From positions 1-24,574 of the IMG/VR virus record IMGVR_UViG_3300035162_004632: 24,574 nucleotides of DNA; one strand, written 5' to 3'. This DNA comes from a virus. The notes below the pieces were generated by a model, which ran no database searches, had not been told where the DNA came from, and was given only the letters and a program-made list of their open reading frames with translations. Both the position numbers and the translations under genes were made by a program. Below, piece by piece: positions 13,098 to 20,860 of this stretch. Numbering within the stretch: position 1 is the first letter of the stretch; each line of letters starts with the position of its first letter.

Positions 13098-13398
13098 CCA
13101 TGAGCATATCGATTAGACCGCCAGCGAGGTTCGCCAACATGTCCGCTTTACCTGCTGGGCCTTCGCCTTTGATGCTTGCCATGATCTCGGAGTGGACTTC
13201 TTTAGGGTCGGCGTAGCCACCGGCGAAGTTAACCACTGCCGCGTAACAACGGGACAGTTTGATAAACTTAGGCTTTTCACCCATGTCGCCGAGTTCCGCG
13301 AGGGTGATAATGTCCTCGATTTCTTCGGCGAGCGCGAAGGCCTGGTCTTCTTTGACCGTGTAGGTCTTCCCCGCCCAATCAACTGATATCTGTTTCAT
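13039..13398 (-). CDS. Tail assembly chaperone G-type protein
   Basis: This 119-aa acidic protein follows the major tail protein after three bases. It begins KQISVDWAGKTYTVKEDQAF and is mostly helical, ending in a very acidic, low-complexity tail (GDGDNEDDEKKR) encoded up to the A9 run. Position and size fit the first of the two tail chaperone ORFs (lambda G, gene transfer agent gp10). Its role is to keep the tape measure soluble and recruit tail tube subunits. The stop codon comes three bases after the A9 run, the usual place for a G-T frameshift. Confidence 0.75.
   Translation of the reverse strand: MKQISVDWAGKTYTVKEDQAFALAEEIEDIITLAELGDMGEKPKFIKLSRCYAAVVNFAGGYADPKEVHSEIMASIKGEGPAGKADMLANLAGGLIDMLMDGAPEPTGDGDNEDDEKKR
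13044..13052 (-). promoter_or_regulatory. A9 slippery run at the G/T overlap, candidate programmed frameshift
   Basis: On the coding strand the sequence is GAC GAA AAA AAA AGA TAA in the G frame. The conserved T frame continues as AAA GAT AAC CGG. Going from G to T needs a shift of -2 (or +1), not -1. Polymerase slippage on the A-run losing one A would give the same result. I see no obvious downstream pseudoknot by eye. Confidence 0.55.
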
Positions 13399-13401
13399 CG
13401 G

Positions 13402-13797
13402 TTAAGCCGCTGCTGTGTAGGTCCAGGAGCCACTGGATTGCAGGGATGCGCTAAAGGTAACTGCATCTTCGTGCGAGCCAGTCTCGTCATAGCTGGCGAG
13501 GTAGAAGTCCCCGCTAATAGTGCCCGTGTCTGCAAACTCAAGGGTGATGTCTGTTAACAGCAGCGTAGCCGTTTCTAGGATAGCGGCATCGCGCAATACC
13601 TTGTCAATCCAGACACCAGACGTTGAAACGTCGAGGGCTTTAGTCCCTGCAAAAGACGCAAGTGTTCTAAAGCCACTGTCGCTCTTCGAAGTGATGTCAA
13701 CGGGCGAACCGTCCAATGAGATGCCATCTTCACGGCAACCAGCAATGACGGTGCCTGCCTTTTTGACCTTGAAGTCTCGGCCTGTATCAGCTGCCAT
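13402..13797 (-). CDS. Major tail tube protein
   Basis: This 131-aa protein has the profile of the TP901-1 / gene transfer agent major tail protein family: GRDFKVKKAG at the start, then 'DGISLDGSPVDITSKSDSGF' (residues 25-44), in which 'vDiT.k.s.g.r.l' is characteristic, and a C-terminal SFSASLQSSGSWTY-like beta segment (here VTFSASLQSSGSWTYTAAA). Hexamers stack to form the tail tube. A perfect AAGGAG lies eight bases before ATG 13797, stronger than most ribosome binding sites in this operon, as suits an abundant virion protein. The genes on either side, tail terminator and tail chaperone, are in the expected order. Confidence 0.87.
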   Translation of the reverse strand: MAADTGRDFKVKKAGTVIAGCREDGISLDGSPVDITSKSDSGFRTLASFAGTKALDVSTSGVWIDKVLRDAAILETATLLLTDITLEFADTGTISGDFYLASYDETGSHEDAVTFSASLQSSGSWTYTAAA

Positions 13798-13814
13798 TTC
13801 GTTAACTCCTTACT

Positions 13815-13845
13815 GAATTGGTTTGTTTAATATCATAATTGGTCA
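13815..13845. repeat. Two AATTGGT copies before the major tail gene
   Basis: AATTGGT occurs at 13816-13822 and 13837-13843, 21 bases apart (two helical turns), in the gap and 3' end of the tail terminator gene upstream of the major tail protein. The same heptamer and spacing recur near 18588-18615. A regulatory site is possible but unproven. Confidence 0.3.
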
Positions 13846-14246
13846 TAAATTACACGAACTAAAGTTATTCCATGTTTAGATTTACCGTCTGGGTCTTTTG
13901 AATAAGATTGACTTTCCACTACGGTATTAACGTGTTCTGCCGTCGCAAAGGTTAAGTCCTGTTTATGGAGCGCCCTGTAGATCGCCTTACCTATCTGCTT
14001 CGCCTCGATCAGGTTGTTCGTCCGAGACCAAGTATCGATCTGGCAAATAGCGCTTGCGCCGTTGTTCGTCTTCGTGTCCCAGTTGGAGATGCTGTCATCT
14101 CCGAACGTGATGTAAGGAAAGACCGATTCTTCTTCAGGAAAATCAGGCTGCTCGACATCAACGTAAACGCCCGTGATCAATGCCATCAACGGAGTGTCCC
14201 CCGTTAGCTTGCTGTAGATTGCGTCTTGCAGTTCATCGGCTAGCAT
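13833..14246 (-). CDS. Tail terminator / completion protein, DUF3168-like
   Basis: This 137-aa protein has the DUF3168 layout: DELQDAIYSKLTGDTPLMAL, then VYVDVEQPDFPEEESVFPYI in which 'P.iPyv.fG' is read here as 'FPYITFGDD', and a central TKTNNGASAICQIDTWSR strand where the family reads 'h.l.vwv.s'. The tail terminator forms a hexameric ring that stops tail polymerisation and joins the tail to the head. It sits between the gp10-like gene and the major tail protein, as in HK97-like phages. The start overlaps the previous gene by 14 bases. Confidence 0.8.
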   Translation of the reverse strand: MLADELQDAIYSKLTGDTPLMALITGVYVDVEQPDFPEEESVFPYITFGDDSISNWDTKTNNGASAICQIDTWSRTNNLIEAKQIGKAIYRALHKQDLTFATAEHVNTVVESQSYSKDPDGKSKHGITLVRVIYDQL

Positions 14247-14730
14247 CGTTCGCCTTCTTTATCAGGAAGTCTTCGACCATCTGTTTGTAGACAGGCTCCG
14301 CCTTGTCCCTAACTGGTCGCCACAAAGGCCTTGGCAGAATCTCGCGTGTTCCCCACTCTAACCAAGCGCCGTATTTCTCAGCGAACCCGTAAGGTGCAAC
14401 TTCACGGACGCCGGGGTCTGTCTTCTCTACTGCTATAAACTTGGCGAGATCGCCAGTGTCTGAGTTGGGGGCGAAGCCCGGAGCGCTTGCCACATGCGGC
14501 TTAGCCCGCCTCTTGCCCTCTACCAAATGTCCGTTGGGTAACTGGCCTAGTATTTCGTGGGTATAGACGTTCCCTGCGCTCGCGTGCGCGTGGTATCCCT
14601 TCTGAATTTCAGACTTGACAACAAGACCCGTCGCGTCTGCAACGCCGTCTAGCCCATCAGCGATATCGTCAGCGAATTTCGATAGGAAAGCCTGGAGCTC
14701 TTTTTCACCAATGACGACATTCTTGCTCAC
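14233..14730 (-). CDS. HK97 gp10-like minor tail / neck protein
   Basis: The start is GTG 14730, overlapping the previous stop as GTGA. This 165-aa protein matches the HK97 gp10 family by its order of motifs: an N-terminal helix ('GEKELQAFLSKFADDIADGL'), then VVKSEIQKGYHAHASAG, a PVDTGDLA-type box (here APNSDTGDLAKFIAVEK), and the 'VAPYGFAEKYGAWLEWGTRE' strand pair followed by PRPLWRPV, corresponding to 'y...ve.GT....a.PFlrpa'. These proteins act at the head-tail junction or tail completion. The neighbours (head closure, tail terminator) are in the standard order. Confidence 0.85.
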   Translation of the reverse strand: MSKNVVIGEKELQAFLSKFADDIADGLDGVADATGLVVKSEIQKGYHAHASAGNVYTHEILGQLPNGHLVEGKRRAKPHVASAPGFAPNSDTGDLAKFIAVEKTDPGVREVAPYGFAEKYGAWLEWGTREILPRPLWRPVRDKAEPVYKQMVEDFLIKKANDASR

Positions 14731-15077
14731 GTTGCCACCCCGAGATCGAGATCAATCTCCAGCCACTGGTCCATAAATTCTAGGTTGTTGATAAACTGGA
14801 TGTTGTGCCGCCTGTTTCGGATGGTAACGGCGTCGGACTCTTTGAGGCCACTGAAGTAGCGAACTGTCAACTTGTACTTGCTGGTGGCTTCTGTTCGCGA
14901 ATTCGCCCAACGTTCGCCGCCAGAAGTCGCCTTGACATGACCAACCGTTGGCGCACTGGCCACAGCCGCAAACGCTGTCGTGTATCCACCTTTGCTATCG
15001 GATGTCTTGACAGGCCTTTGGAAGGTAACCGGCTCTGTCAACATCCCTGAGTGAAGCTTGTCACACTTGCAGGCCAC
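14727..15077 (-). CDS. Head closure / head-tail joining protein
   Basis: This 116-aa protein starts at GTG 15077 with AGAGG about eight bases upstream. It matches the phage head-tail adaptor family (SPP1 gp16/HK97 gp7-like): 'MLTEPVTFQRPVKTSDSKGG', then a beta strand with VGHVKATSGGERW, and 'YKLTVRYFSGLKESDAVTIR' with the family's 'r.d.rv...r.y.I....', ending in the strand DQWLEIDLDLGV. It plugs the connector after DNA packaging. An unusual N-terminal CKCDKLH extension adds two cysteines before the usual start (residue 12 is an in-frame ATG), so a shorter product is possible. Confidence 0.82.
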   Translation of the reverse strand: MACKCDKLHSGMLTEPVTFQRPVKTSDSKGGYTTAFAAVASAPTVGHVKATSGGERWANSRTEATSKYKLTVRYFSGLKESDAVTIRNRRHNIQFINNLEFMDQWLEIDLDLGVAT

Positions 15078-15079
15078 GG

Positions 15080-15766
15080 CTACAACCTCTTAACCGCGTA
15101 AGCGTCTACGAGAGACGCGGTGCCGCTGTCTTGGTAGAGCTGTGTCACAGTGCAGCCGTCGCCCCGGTTTCGGTATAGAGCCGCAGCGAATTGCTTGACT
15201 GCCCTTTTTAAGGTGGCGGGGACATTACTAGCAGCGGTGCCATAACCTGCTACGTAAGTAATCTTGATCGCATTAGCGGTCCTGGTTGCCGCAGGCCACG
15301 TCTTGCCAGACTTAAGCACGATGCGCCCAGGCTTTCGAGAAGTGTCCGTGATGAAGTAATCAGAGATAGTAATGGCGGTCTCCGCGCCCGTCTCCGAGAA
15401 TGTAGATATGCCAGTAACTGACGAGAGAGGATAGCGAGGCAGCGTCATATGATTGATTGCGCTGTTAGTGTAAAGATCACTGACGGCCATCTCCCTGACG
15501 CCTGACCACCACTCGGTGGAGCCTGACCTTGGCCAACTATCGAGATCCATAGCCCACGTTTGATTGATCAGCGCTAGCCCTGTCATCTGCTCGATGTATT
15601 GGCGCGCTTCGGTGATCAAGTCGTCAGCCTGGGCGTCAGGCAATGCTGTCGAATTGGTGATCAGGTGTGTCTGTAATTCAACCGCCGTTACCGGCTCTAC
15701 CGCTGGCTCTATGGTCAGTGTGTGGCCGTGCCTTAGTGTGGCTGGGCTAAGGTCGCGCAATGTCAC
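15080..15766 (-). CDS. Head-tail connector protein (phiE125 gp8-like / HK97 gp6-like)
   Basis: This 228-aa protein starts at GTG 15766, overlapping the preceding stop as GTGA. The features fit the phiE125 gp8 family: 'EPAVEPVTAVELQTHLITNS', then DDLITEARQYIEQMTGLALI followed by NQTWAMDLDSWP, a central 'LPRYPLSSVTGISTF' segment, and the C-terminal ITYVAGYGTAASNVPATLK that leads into a helix (RAVKQFAAALYRNRGD). These match the family's 'L.....D.......A......e..tgr.l..qt....ld.fP' and 'y.aGy......vP..l..A...'. It joins the portal to head closure proteins. Confidence 0.87.
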   Translation of the reverse strand: MTLRDLSPATLRHGHTLTIEPAVEPVTAVELQTHLITNSTALPDAQADDLITEARQYIEQMTGLALINQTWAMDLDSWPRSGSTEWWSGVREMAVSDLYTNSAINHMTLPRYPLSSVTGISTFSETGAETAITISDYFITDTSRKPGRIVLKSGKTWPAATRTANAIKITYVAGYGTAASNVPATLKRAVKQFAAALYRNRGDGCTVTQLYQDSGTASLVDAYAVKRL

Positions 15767-15972
15767 TTGCCGCGTCCCCTATGTTTCTTTTCTGGTACGG
15801 CGATGACCTTAGTCTCTCGCTCGCTTGCCCAAGAAACGAACTCCGCCGCCCGGTCGTCAACGGCAAGCTGTGCAGTAAGCCCCTCCACCACTTCGCCCTC
15901 TGCAAACGTGACGACGGTATGTCCTTCTGGTGCGCACTTGTAGCCACCAACTTTTGTGATTCTTGCTTTCAA
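15763..15972 (-). CDS. Small head-region protein, 69 aa
   Basis: The start is TTG 15972 with GGAG seven bases upstream. The product begins KARITKVGGYKCAPEGHTVV and continues TFAEGEVVEGLTAQLAVDDR, a form seen in small hypothetical genes between the capsid and connector genes of alphaproteobacterial phages ('y.c..ghtv..f..G..v.g..A..al.dgaA'), and ends in a basic lysine/arginine stretch. It may be a minor capsid or assembly protein. The stop overlaps the connector start. The use of TTG suggests low expression compared with the neighbours. Confidence 0.6.
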   Translation of the reverse strand: MKARITKVGGYKCAPEGHTVVTFAEGEVVEGLTAQLAVDDRAAEFVSWASERETKVIAVPEKKHRGRGK

Positions 15973-16019
15973 TGGGCTACTCCAAGGAGAAGAGGCGAGC
16001 CTAAACCCGCCTCGGCCTA

Positions 16020-16463
16020 TTAAGTTCTAGCGACGGAAGTGCCGACGAAAGTCGTCTTAGCCACCGATGGGCGTCCGAGGACGGCAAACACAGAGATATC
16101 TGCGTTTGAGCCCGTAGTGCCGGTCACCGTGATGCCGACGTAGCGCTTGTTACCGTTGTACCCCAAAGCACCGACGTTGGTGTTGTCGGCGGAATCACTG
16201 GTTACGGTGAGCGTGTTGACTGCGGCTGTAGTCTCGGCAGCCACGACTGTTGCGGCACTGGCGGCGGCTGTGTCAGCCGAGTCTTGCAGCGTGACAGTAA
16301 AGCCCGCCGCTGTTCCGGCATCGGTCACCGTATTCGCCACCACCATAACAGCGCAGGCATTGAAGCCCCGCAGGTCGACATAAGAAGAAGTCGCAGGTGT
16401 GACGCCGCTGACAGAGACATTGCCCAAGTGGACAACTTGTTGATTGCTAATATTATCACGCAT
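16020..16463 (-). CDS. Probable head decoration protein, 147 aa
   Basis: This alanine-, threonine- and valine-rich protein follows the major capsid gene. It is beta-type throughout: VHLGNVSVSGVTPATSSYVD, then AVMVVANTVTDAGTAAGFTV, a run of TAAASAATVVAAETTAAVNT, and a C-terminal KRYVGITVTGTTGSNADISV. A product of this size and place is often the decoration or stabilising protein of the capsid. AAGGGG stands ten bases before ATG 16463. There is no clear match to lambda gpD. The role is inferred from gene order and composition. Confidence 0.55.
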   Translation of the reverse strand: MRDNISNQQVVHLGNVSVSGVTPATSSYVDLRGFNACAVMVVANTVTDAGTAAGFTVTLQDSADTAAASAATVVAAETTAAVNTLTVTSDSADNTNVGALGYNGNKRYVGITVTGTTGSNADISVFAVLGRPSVAKTTFVGTSVART

Positions 16464-16520
16464 GATTTTTAAACCCCTTGATTGCGTTGGACGTTGGCCA
16501 GGTATCAGCCGACAGGAAAG

Positions 16521-16545
16521 ACCAGGAGAGATAGCCCCTCCTGGT
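16521..16545. other. Stem-loop between major capsid and decoration genes
   Basis: ACCAGGAG (16521-16528) pairs perfectly with CTCCTGGT (16538-16545) around a nine-base loop, 11 bases after the capsid stop. On the coding strand it is followed by CTTTCCTG, which is not a strong T-tract. It may act as a partial terminator or an mRNA-stabilising hairpin that sets capsid expression above that of the downstream genes. Confidence 0.5.
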
Positions 16546-16555
16546 TAGTTAATGC

Positions 16556-17851
16556 TTAAGCCGCGAACTTGATGAACTTGAGCGCCTCGCCGTTAATCAA
16601 GCCGCCACCTGTGCGCTTCGTCGTGTAGAACTCGACGTAAGGCTTGACGGTGAACAGATCGCGGATAACCCGTAGGCCTTGGCGATCAACGATCTGGTAG
16701 GCCGCCCCGAGGTCACCAACCGCGATAGAGAGCGAGCCCGCTGCAATGTCCGCCATGTCCTCAAACGCTGCGGCGATAGCGTGACCAAGAAGTGAAGAGG
16801 GTTGACCCGCCTCAATGCCTGGTTGCCACAAGTAGCGACCATCGCTGTCTTTCAGCTTACGCGTCGCCGCCATCGTCGACCGGTTCATAAACCAGTTAGC
16901 GGACTGCCTATACTCACCCTTAAGCGCGTAGAGGGCGTCCATAAACACGTCACCACCATCCGGTGCCGCTTTAAACGCACCACTCGCGCCGGTTTTGTAC
17001 TGCTTGACTTCACCGCGCACGGAATCGCCATCCGCGTATGTCATGAAGCCCCGAGGCTGTCCGGTGCCGGTGCCTACTGTGTAAGCCGTGTTTTCTTTTC
17101 GGAGCATCTTGCTTGACACCTTCTCGCCAAGCCACTGCTCTGCATTGAACGAAGCGTCATCCAAAAGACGCTGTGTCGCGCGCGGAGCCGCGTAGATCTC
17201 GTGAACAGGAATACGCCACTCGCCTAGTCCGGGGGTCGTGGTCTCACTGCGTGATCCCGCTTCGGAGACCCAACCAGCATCCGCCTCTTGGTCGTCATAG
17301 AGACCTGACAGCTCGTCAGTACCGATGACCTGCACGGATGCGTAAGCTCTAATGGGGGATGTTTCGAAAATCTTCTTAACGATCCGTCCGCTCGTGTCGG
17401 GATCGACCACGTAGCCGCCTGCGGAATCGGAGCCAACAGACAGGGCCTTGTACTCGTCCACACTCAGCGCTCGGTCACCTTTGCGAAGATAAACGCCAAG
17501 ACCGGACTTGTATTGGTCCAGTTTCTCAGCGTTCATGTCGTCTTTGGCGCCAAAAGATTTGCCCCAATCATGGGCTTTCTGGTCCAGGTCAATCGCGTTG
17601 CCTGCACCATCTGTTACCGTCCGGGCGGCGCGTTTTTGAGCAAGAATAAGCTCGTCATTCTTGGCTTCGTTAGCCTGGATACTTGCCTCAACCTTTTCAA
17701 GACGCTCTGTTACGAGGGGATCAACGGAGCCCTTTTTCTGATATTCGTCCAGGCTCTCAGTGTGGGTTTTCTTAAACTCTTCAAACGCGGTGTTGATTTC
17801 CTCGTTTGCTCTCTTTGCTTCCAGCAACAGCTGGCTCATATCATCAGGCAT
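16556..17851 (-). CDS. Major capsid protein, HK97 fold
   Basis: The start is ATG 17851, which overlaps the protease stop; the frame is open to 17932 but that part lies within the protease gene. This 431-aa protein has an N-terminal charged, helical delta-type domain (about residues 1-105, scaffold) that the protease should remove, then the HK97 capsid core: ALSVGSDSAGGYVVDPDTSG, SPIRAYASVQVIGTDELSGL, the conserved PVHEIYAAPRATQRLLDDAS segment, a WFMNRSTMAATRKLKDSDGR strand, and IAVGDLGAAYQIVDRQGLRV near the C-terminus. It builds the icosahedral shell. The order protease then capsid is the standard HK97 module. Confidence 0.93.
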   Translation of the reverse strand: MPDDMSQLLLEAKRANEEINTAFEEFKKTHTESLDEYQKKGSVDPLVTERLEKVEASIQANEAKNDELILAQKRAARTVTDGAGNAIDLDQKAHDWGKSFGAKDDMNAEKLDQYKSGLGVYLRKGDRALSVDEYKALSVGSDSAGGYVVDPDTSGRIVKKIFETSPIRAYASVQVIGTDELSGLYDDQEADAGWVSEAGSRSETTTPGLGEWRIPVHEIYAAPRATQRLLDDASFNAEQWLGEKVSSKMLRKENTAYTVGTGTGQPRGFMTYADGDSVRGEVKQYKTGASGAFKAAPDGGDVFMDALYALKGEYRQSANWFMNRSTMAATRKLKDSDGRYLWQPGIEAGQPSSLLGHAIAAAFEDMADIAAGSLSIAVGDLGAAYQIVDRQGLRVIRDLFTVKPYVEFYTTKRTGGGLINGEALKFIKFAA

Positions 17852-18494
17852 GGCTAATGTTTTCCTTGAGGCCTTGTAGGCTCTCCAAATAAGATTTGAT
17901 TGATTCCGCTGCTTGGCCTTCTGCTTCACCATCCCGGCGCGCGTTCAAACCGTCGAAGCCACGGGCAGCGATTCCCTTGGCTTCCGCTTGAGAGAAACCA
18001 GCATCCCGCAAGGTTTTCTCAAGATCTCGTATTGTTGTGATTGATTTAACGGCGGTTACGTTCGCACTGTCCAGCATTGGGAAAGTGACGACACTGATCT
18101 CGAACAGCTTGACCGCTAGCAAACGGCGGACAGCCCCGCCATTCTCGCGGGCGATTTCTTTGGCTTGGTAGCCTATCGACATCGAATCGAGAGCGCCAGC
18201 CCGCATCAGCTCTAGTGCTTCGCGGCCCTTCTGGACCCCGGCTAGCAGTCGGCCTTTGACTCTCAAGCCCTTGTCATCTTCCTGTATGCTCTCCCAAATA
18301 CCGATAGGCTGTCCTTGGTCGTGCTGCCAAAGCATCTTAACTTTATGGCCAGACTGTAGGGATTCAGTGAATGCGCCCTTGGCGACGATATCCATACCGT
18401 TGTCGAGTTCATCGAAGACACTGGCGTAACCCTCAAAGGTTCCTTCGTCACCATCGTCTAGTTTGTACTCGATAGGAGTGTTTAGATGCTGCAT
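17844..18494 (-). CDS. HK97-type prohead maturation protease
   Basis: This 216-aa protein (start ATG 18494; an in-frame TTG 15 bases upstream is less likely) belongs to the U35 caudovirus prohead protease family. It opens with the 'FEGYASVFDELDNGMDIVAK' motif, has the catalytic histidine in MLWQHD (about H58), and the catalytic serine in LDSMSIGY (about S106), followed by a strand with LFEISVVTFPML. It cleaves the capsid delta domain inside the prohead so the shell can expand. The C-terminal 60 residues are helical and charged. The stop overlaps the capsid start. Confidence 0.92.
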   Translation of the reverse strand: MQHLNTPIEYKLDDGDEGTFEGYASVFDELDNGMDIVAKGAFTESLQSGHKVKMLWQHDQGQPIGIWESIQEDDKGLRVKGRLLAGVQKGREALELMRAGALDSMSIGYQAKEIARENGGAVRRLLAVKLFEISVVTFPMLDSANVTAVKSITTIRDLEKTLRDAGFSQAEAKGIAARGFDGLNARRDGEAEGQAAESIKSYLESLQGLKENISHA

Positions 18495-18620
18495 TAGAAA
18501 ACAACCCAATTTGGTGTTTTATGAGCCGATAAAACCATTACGGCCACTTAATGCCAATTCTTGTATCACAAAATTTACAAATAAAAAACCAATTAGGTTA
18601 TTTATTTACCAATTATGAAA
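18495..18620. promoter_or_regulatory. AT-rich gap with four CCAATT motifs before the protease/capsid genes
   Basis: This is the main AT-rich break inside the structural operon. It carries CCAATTTGG (18506-18514, nearly palindromic), GCCAATTC (18553-18560) and two ACCAATTA copies exactly 20 bases apart (18588-18595, 18608-18615). On the coding strand these read AATTGG. No convincing -35/-10 pair stands out. It may hold a promoter or operator for the capsid genes, or simply be relaxed sequence. Confidence 0.35.
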
Positions 18621-19371
18621 TAACTACATGTCCGAGTGCGCACCGGCAGTTGATTACATTAGCAGCGCTGCCGTTAGGGTCGCCTGGGAAACGGAGCTTT
18701 TCGCCGTTCACGATAAACCCCTCGTCCATACCTACGACTTTCCCGTTGGCGCTCGAGTGGGCCGATCTCGTGCGCCCATCATTGACGCTGATCCATTCCT
18801 TCTTGAGCCTGAGCCCTGTCTCTACCGCTGCGTCATTGGCACCGGCATTGGCGGCTGCGTGCGTCTCTGTTCGGGCGATCACCTTAGCGCGGGCTCGAGA
18901 GATGCTCGGACCTGCCTTGCGTATCTTCGCTATGGCTTCGGCTTTAGTTAAGCCCCCTTGGACCCCGATACGTAGCGCCTTGACGATCTGTTTCCGCGTG
19001 GCCTCGGCAATCGAAGTGATCCGTTTCTTGATCGATTCTTGATTCACGTAGGCGATTGCGCGGTCGCGAAAAAACGTAGTGATGTTGAACTTGACCTCTA
19101 AGATTAGCCCCGCGCTTTTCCCCTGGTCGAGTATTCTCCCGCCGAAAGCCGCCATGGCCGTTTCAGCTAGCTGACGCTCTATCGATACCAGACTGTCATA
19201 GTGCCGCTTACCCCCCGGCTTTTTACCGGCTTCAAGCTGCGTGAGCGTGTGTGCGATTTCAGCGCCGATCTCTTTCGCGAAACGGCTGGCGTACTGCCGC
19301 TCCAGGACGAGCAGCAGTCGCGTTTGTCGCCTTAGTTCGCGTTGGGGGTTCTGGTCAAGTAATCGTCTCAT
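18613..19371 (-). CDS. SPP1 gp7 / Mu F-type head morphogenesis protein
   Basis: This 252-aa protein has a helical, basic N-terminal part and a C-terminal Phage_Mu_F domain: VIARTETHAAANAGANDAAV, then KKEWISVNDGRTRSAHSSAN, a GEKLRFPGDPNGSAANVINC segment and a final CRCALGH. The conserved H, D, P-G-D and C-R-C elements are all present. Members of this family attach to the portal and travel with the head, and are needed for normal head assembly or DNA ejection. It overlaps the portal gene by 17 bases and precedes the protease, its usual position. Confidence 0.88.
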   Translation of the reverse strand: MRRLLDQNPQRELRRQTRLLLVLERQYASRFAKEIGAEIAHTLTQLEAGKKPGGKRHYDSLVSIERQLAETAMAAFGGRILDQGKSAGLILEVKFNITTFFRDRAIAYVNQESIKKRITSIAEATRKQIVKALRIGVQGGLTKAEAIAKIRKAGPSISRARAKVIARTETHAAANAGANDAAVETGLRLKKEWISVNDGRTRSAHSSANGKVVGMDEGFIVNGEKLRFPGDPNGSAANVINCRCALGHVVIS

Positions 19372-20860
19372 AGCCCGCCACTAGTCTTAGTGCCTTCCCG
19401 TCTATATCGGCGGATGTACTTTCGAAGCCGTCGGCGGGATGGATCATGCTCTCCACTTGGGGGCGCGTAAGCGTTGGAATGGCGACAAGCAGCATCTCTA
19501 CCGCCGAATCTGCGGGAAGCAAACCGTCCGACACGGCCTGTATCACCGCCTGTAGACTGGCCATTTGTGCACTGTTCAAAGCCTGCCGCTGCACGTCAAC
19601 ACCGGTTGACGCGGCCACCCCTAGCGCGCCGGTCGACGGCGCGCCTTCACCCGCCTGACCGCCCGGTTCGAGGGCGAGAGACGCGCTCGCATCTTCTAGC
19701 CCTATGAGCCCCGAGCCGACAAGCAGGACGTCACCGCCTTTGATCTCTGGGTAGCCCTTGATCTTTCGCTTTTCGTTCACTGTCAGGTCCGTCGAGGCGT
19801 CGATCATCTGCCAAAGAGATTGGCGCTTTTCAACGATGGCGGGTACTTTCTCCAGGGCGGGCCGGACTTCAACACCGTCACGTCGACCTAGCCACGCGGT
19901 CAAATCCGCAGCGATGAGGTCCACGAGTGGAATGACAGTGTCCTCCCAAAAGGATATCCTTGCTTCTGAGTAGTTGGCATAGGTGTTGTCGCCTGGGATG
20001 CCTATGAGCTGGGGCGGCACGCCAAAGGCGAGTGCTATGTCTCTTGACGCACTAAACTTGGTCTCCAGGATACCCATATCTGAAGGGGACAATCCGAGCT
20101 GGACCCAATCAACGCCTTGCAGGAGCATGGGGCGTCCGCCGTTCCGGCTGCCCGTGTAGCTTTCCGTAATCTCATTCTTTAAGTTCGTAAAATCTTCGTC
20201 ACTGAGCGGGTTGTCTGCCGGAACCTTAACCGCCCCAGAAGGCCGCGAACCGTTCTGCAACAAGGCCTGTATCCATTTCATAGCCTCATTACTCTGGTCA
20301 ACGGCGAACGCTCCTGCCTCGACTGGGCTCTGCCCGTACCAATCGTTGGTCGGGTTGAACGCTTTCATATGCCAGATAGAATCATCTTGTGCGGCGAAGG
20401 TTGTCTTGGCACCACTTTCGCTCGCATGGACGAACGCGGACGGGTCGCCCTGTGTTGACGGGACGATTGACATCCGGTCTGGGCGAAGCTGATAGAGTTC
20501 TTTGGTCTCTCCGCTTACCTCTAGTCTCTCCGTATACGAGTTACCTGAAAGCATGTAGTAGCTTACTAGCGCCCTGAAATACTCCTTGCCTGACTGGTGC
20601 GGGTTTGGTCTCTTCAAGAGCTGCACGATTGAGTGGCTCTCCTGCTCCGTGTCTCCCTTGTAGACGGCCCAATCAACGCCCGCCACGGCGTCGGCCACCC
20701 GGTTCACCGCTTGGTAAGCAACGACGTTCATCTGGTAGGCTTCCCTGGCGAAGGCCTTGTAATCCCTACCTGACCAAGTAGCTTGTCCTGGAGAGACAAC
20801 AAGTGTATGCCCGACACTGCTTGATTTCTTCTCTCGGAAGAAGCGACCTAAAAAGCTCAT
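19355..20860 (-). CDS. Portal protein, HK97 family
   Basis: This 501-aa protein has the phage portal motifs: VVAYQAVNRVADAVAGVDWA near residue 47, 'LLKRPNPHQSGKEYFRALVS' with the following YYMLSGNSYTE, MKAFNPTNDWYGQSPVEAGA, and the downstream 'SASRDIALAFGVPPQLIGIP' with GDNTYANYSEAR. Twelve copies should form the ring through which DNA enters and leaves the head. The usual family length is about 400; here some 100 extra residues follow LVGSGLIGLED, with a helical SAQMASLQAVIQAVSDGLLP and SAVEMLLVAIPTL part seen in some other portal families. The start overlaps the terminase stop as ATGA. Confidence 0.92.
   Translation of the reverse strand: MSFLGRFFREKKSSSVGHTLVVSPGQATWSGRDYKAFAREAYQMNVVAYQAVNRVADAVAGVDWAVYKGDTEQESHSIVQLLKRPNPHQSGKEYFRALVSYYMLSGNSYTERLEVSGETKELYQLRPDRMSIVPSTQGDPSAFVHASESGAKTTFAAQDDSIWHMKAFNPTNDWYGQSPVEAGAFAVDQSNEAMKWIQALLQNGSRPSGAVKVPADNPLSDEDFTNLKNEITESYTGSRNGGRPMLLQGVDWVQLGLSPSDMGILETKFSASRDIALAFGVPPQLIGIPGDNTYANYSEARISFWEDTVIPLVDLIAADLTAWLGRRDGVEVRPALEKVPAIVEKRQSLWQMIDASTDLTVNEKRKIKGYPEIKGGDVLLVGSGLIGLEDASASLALEPGGQAGEGAPSTGALGVAASTGVDVQRQALNSAQMASLQAVIQAVSDGLLPADSAVEMLLVAIPTLTRPQVESMIHPADGFESTSADIDGKALRLVAGYETIT

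Noticed and set aside
16147-16383. Plus-strand 78-aa ORF opposite the decoration protein
   Set aside because: Low-complexity Ala/Val/Ser/Thr mirror of the repetitive decoration gene, with no start signal.
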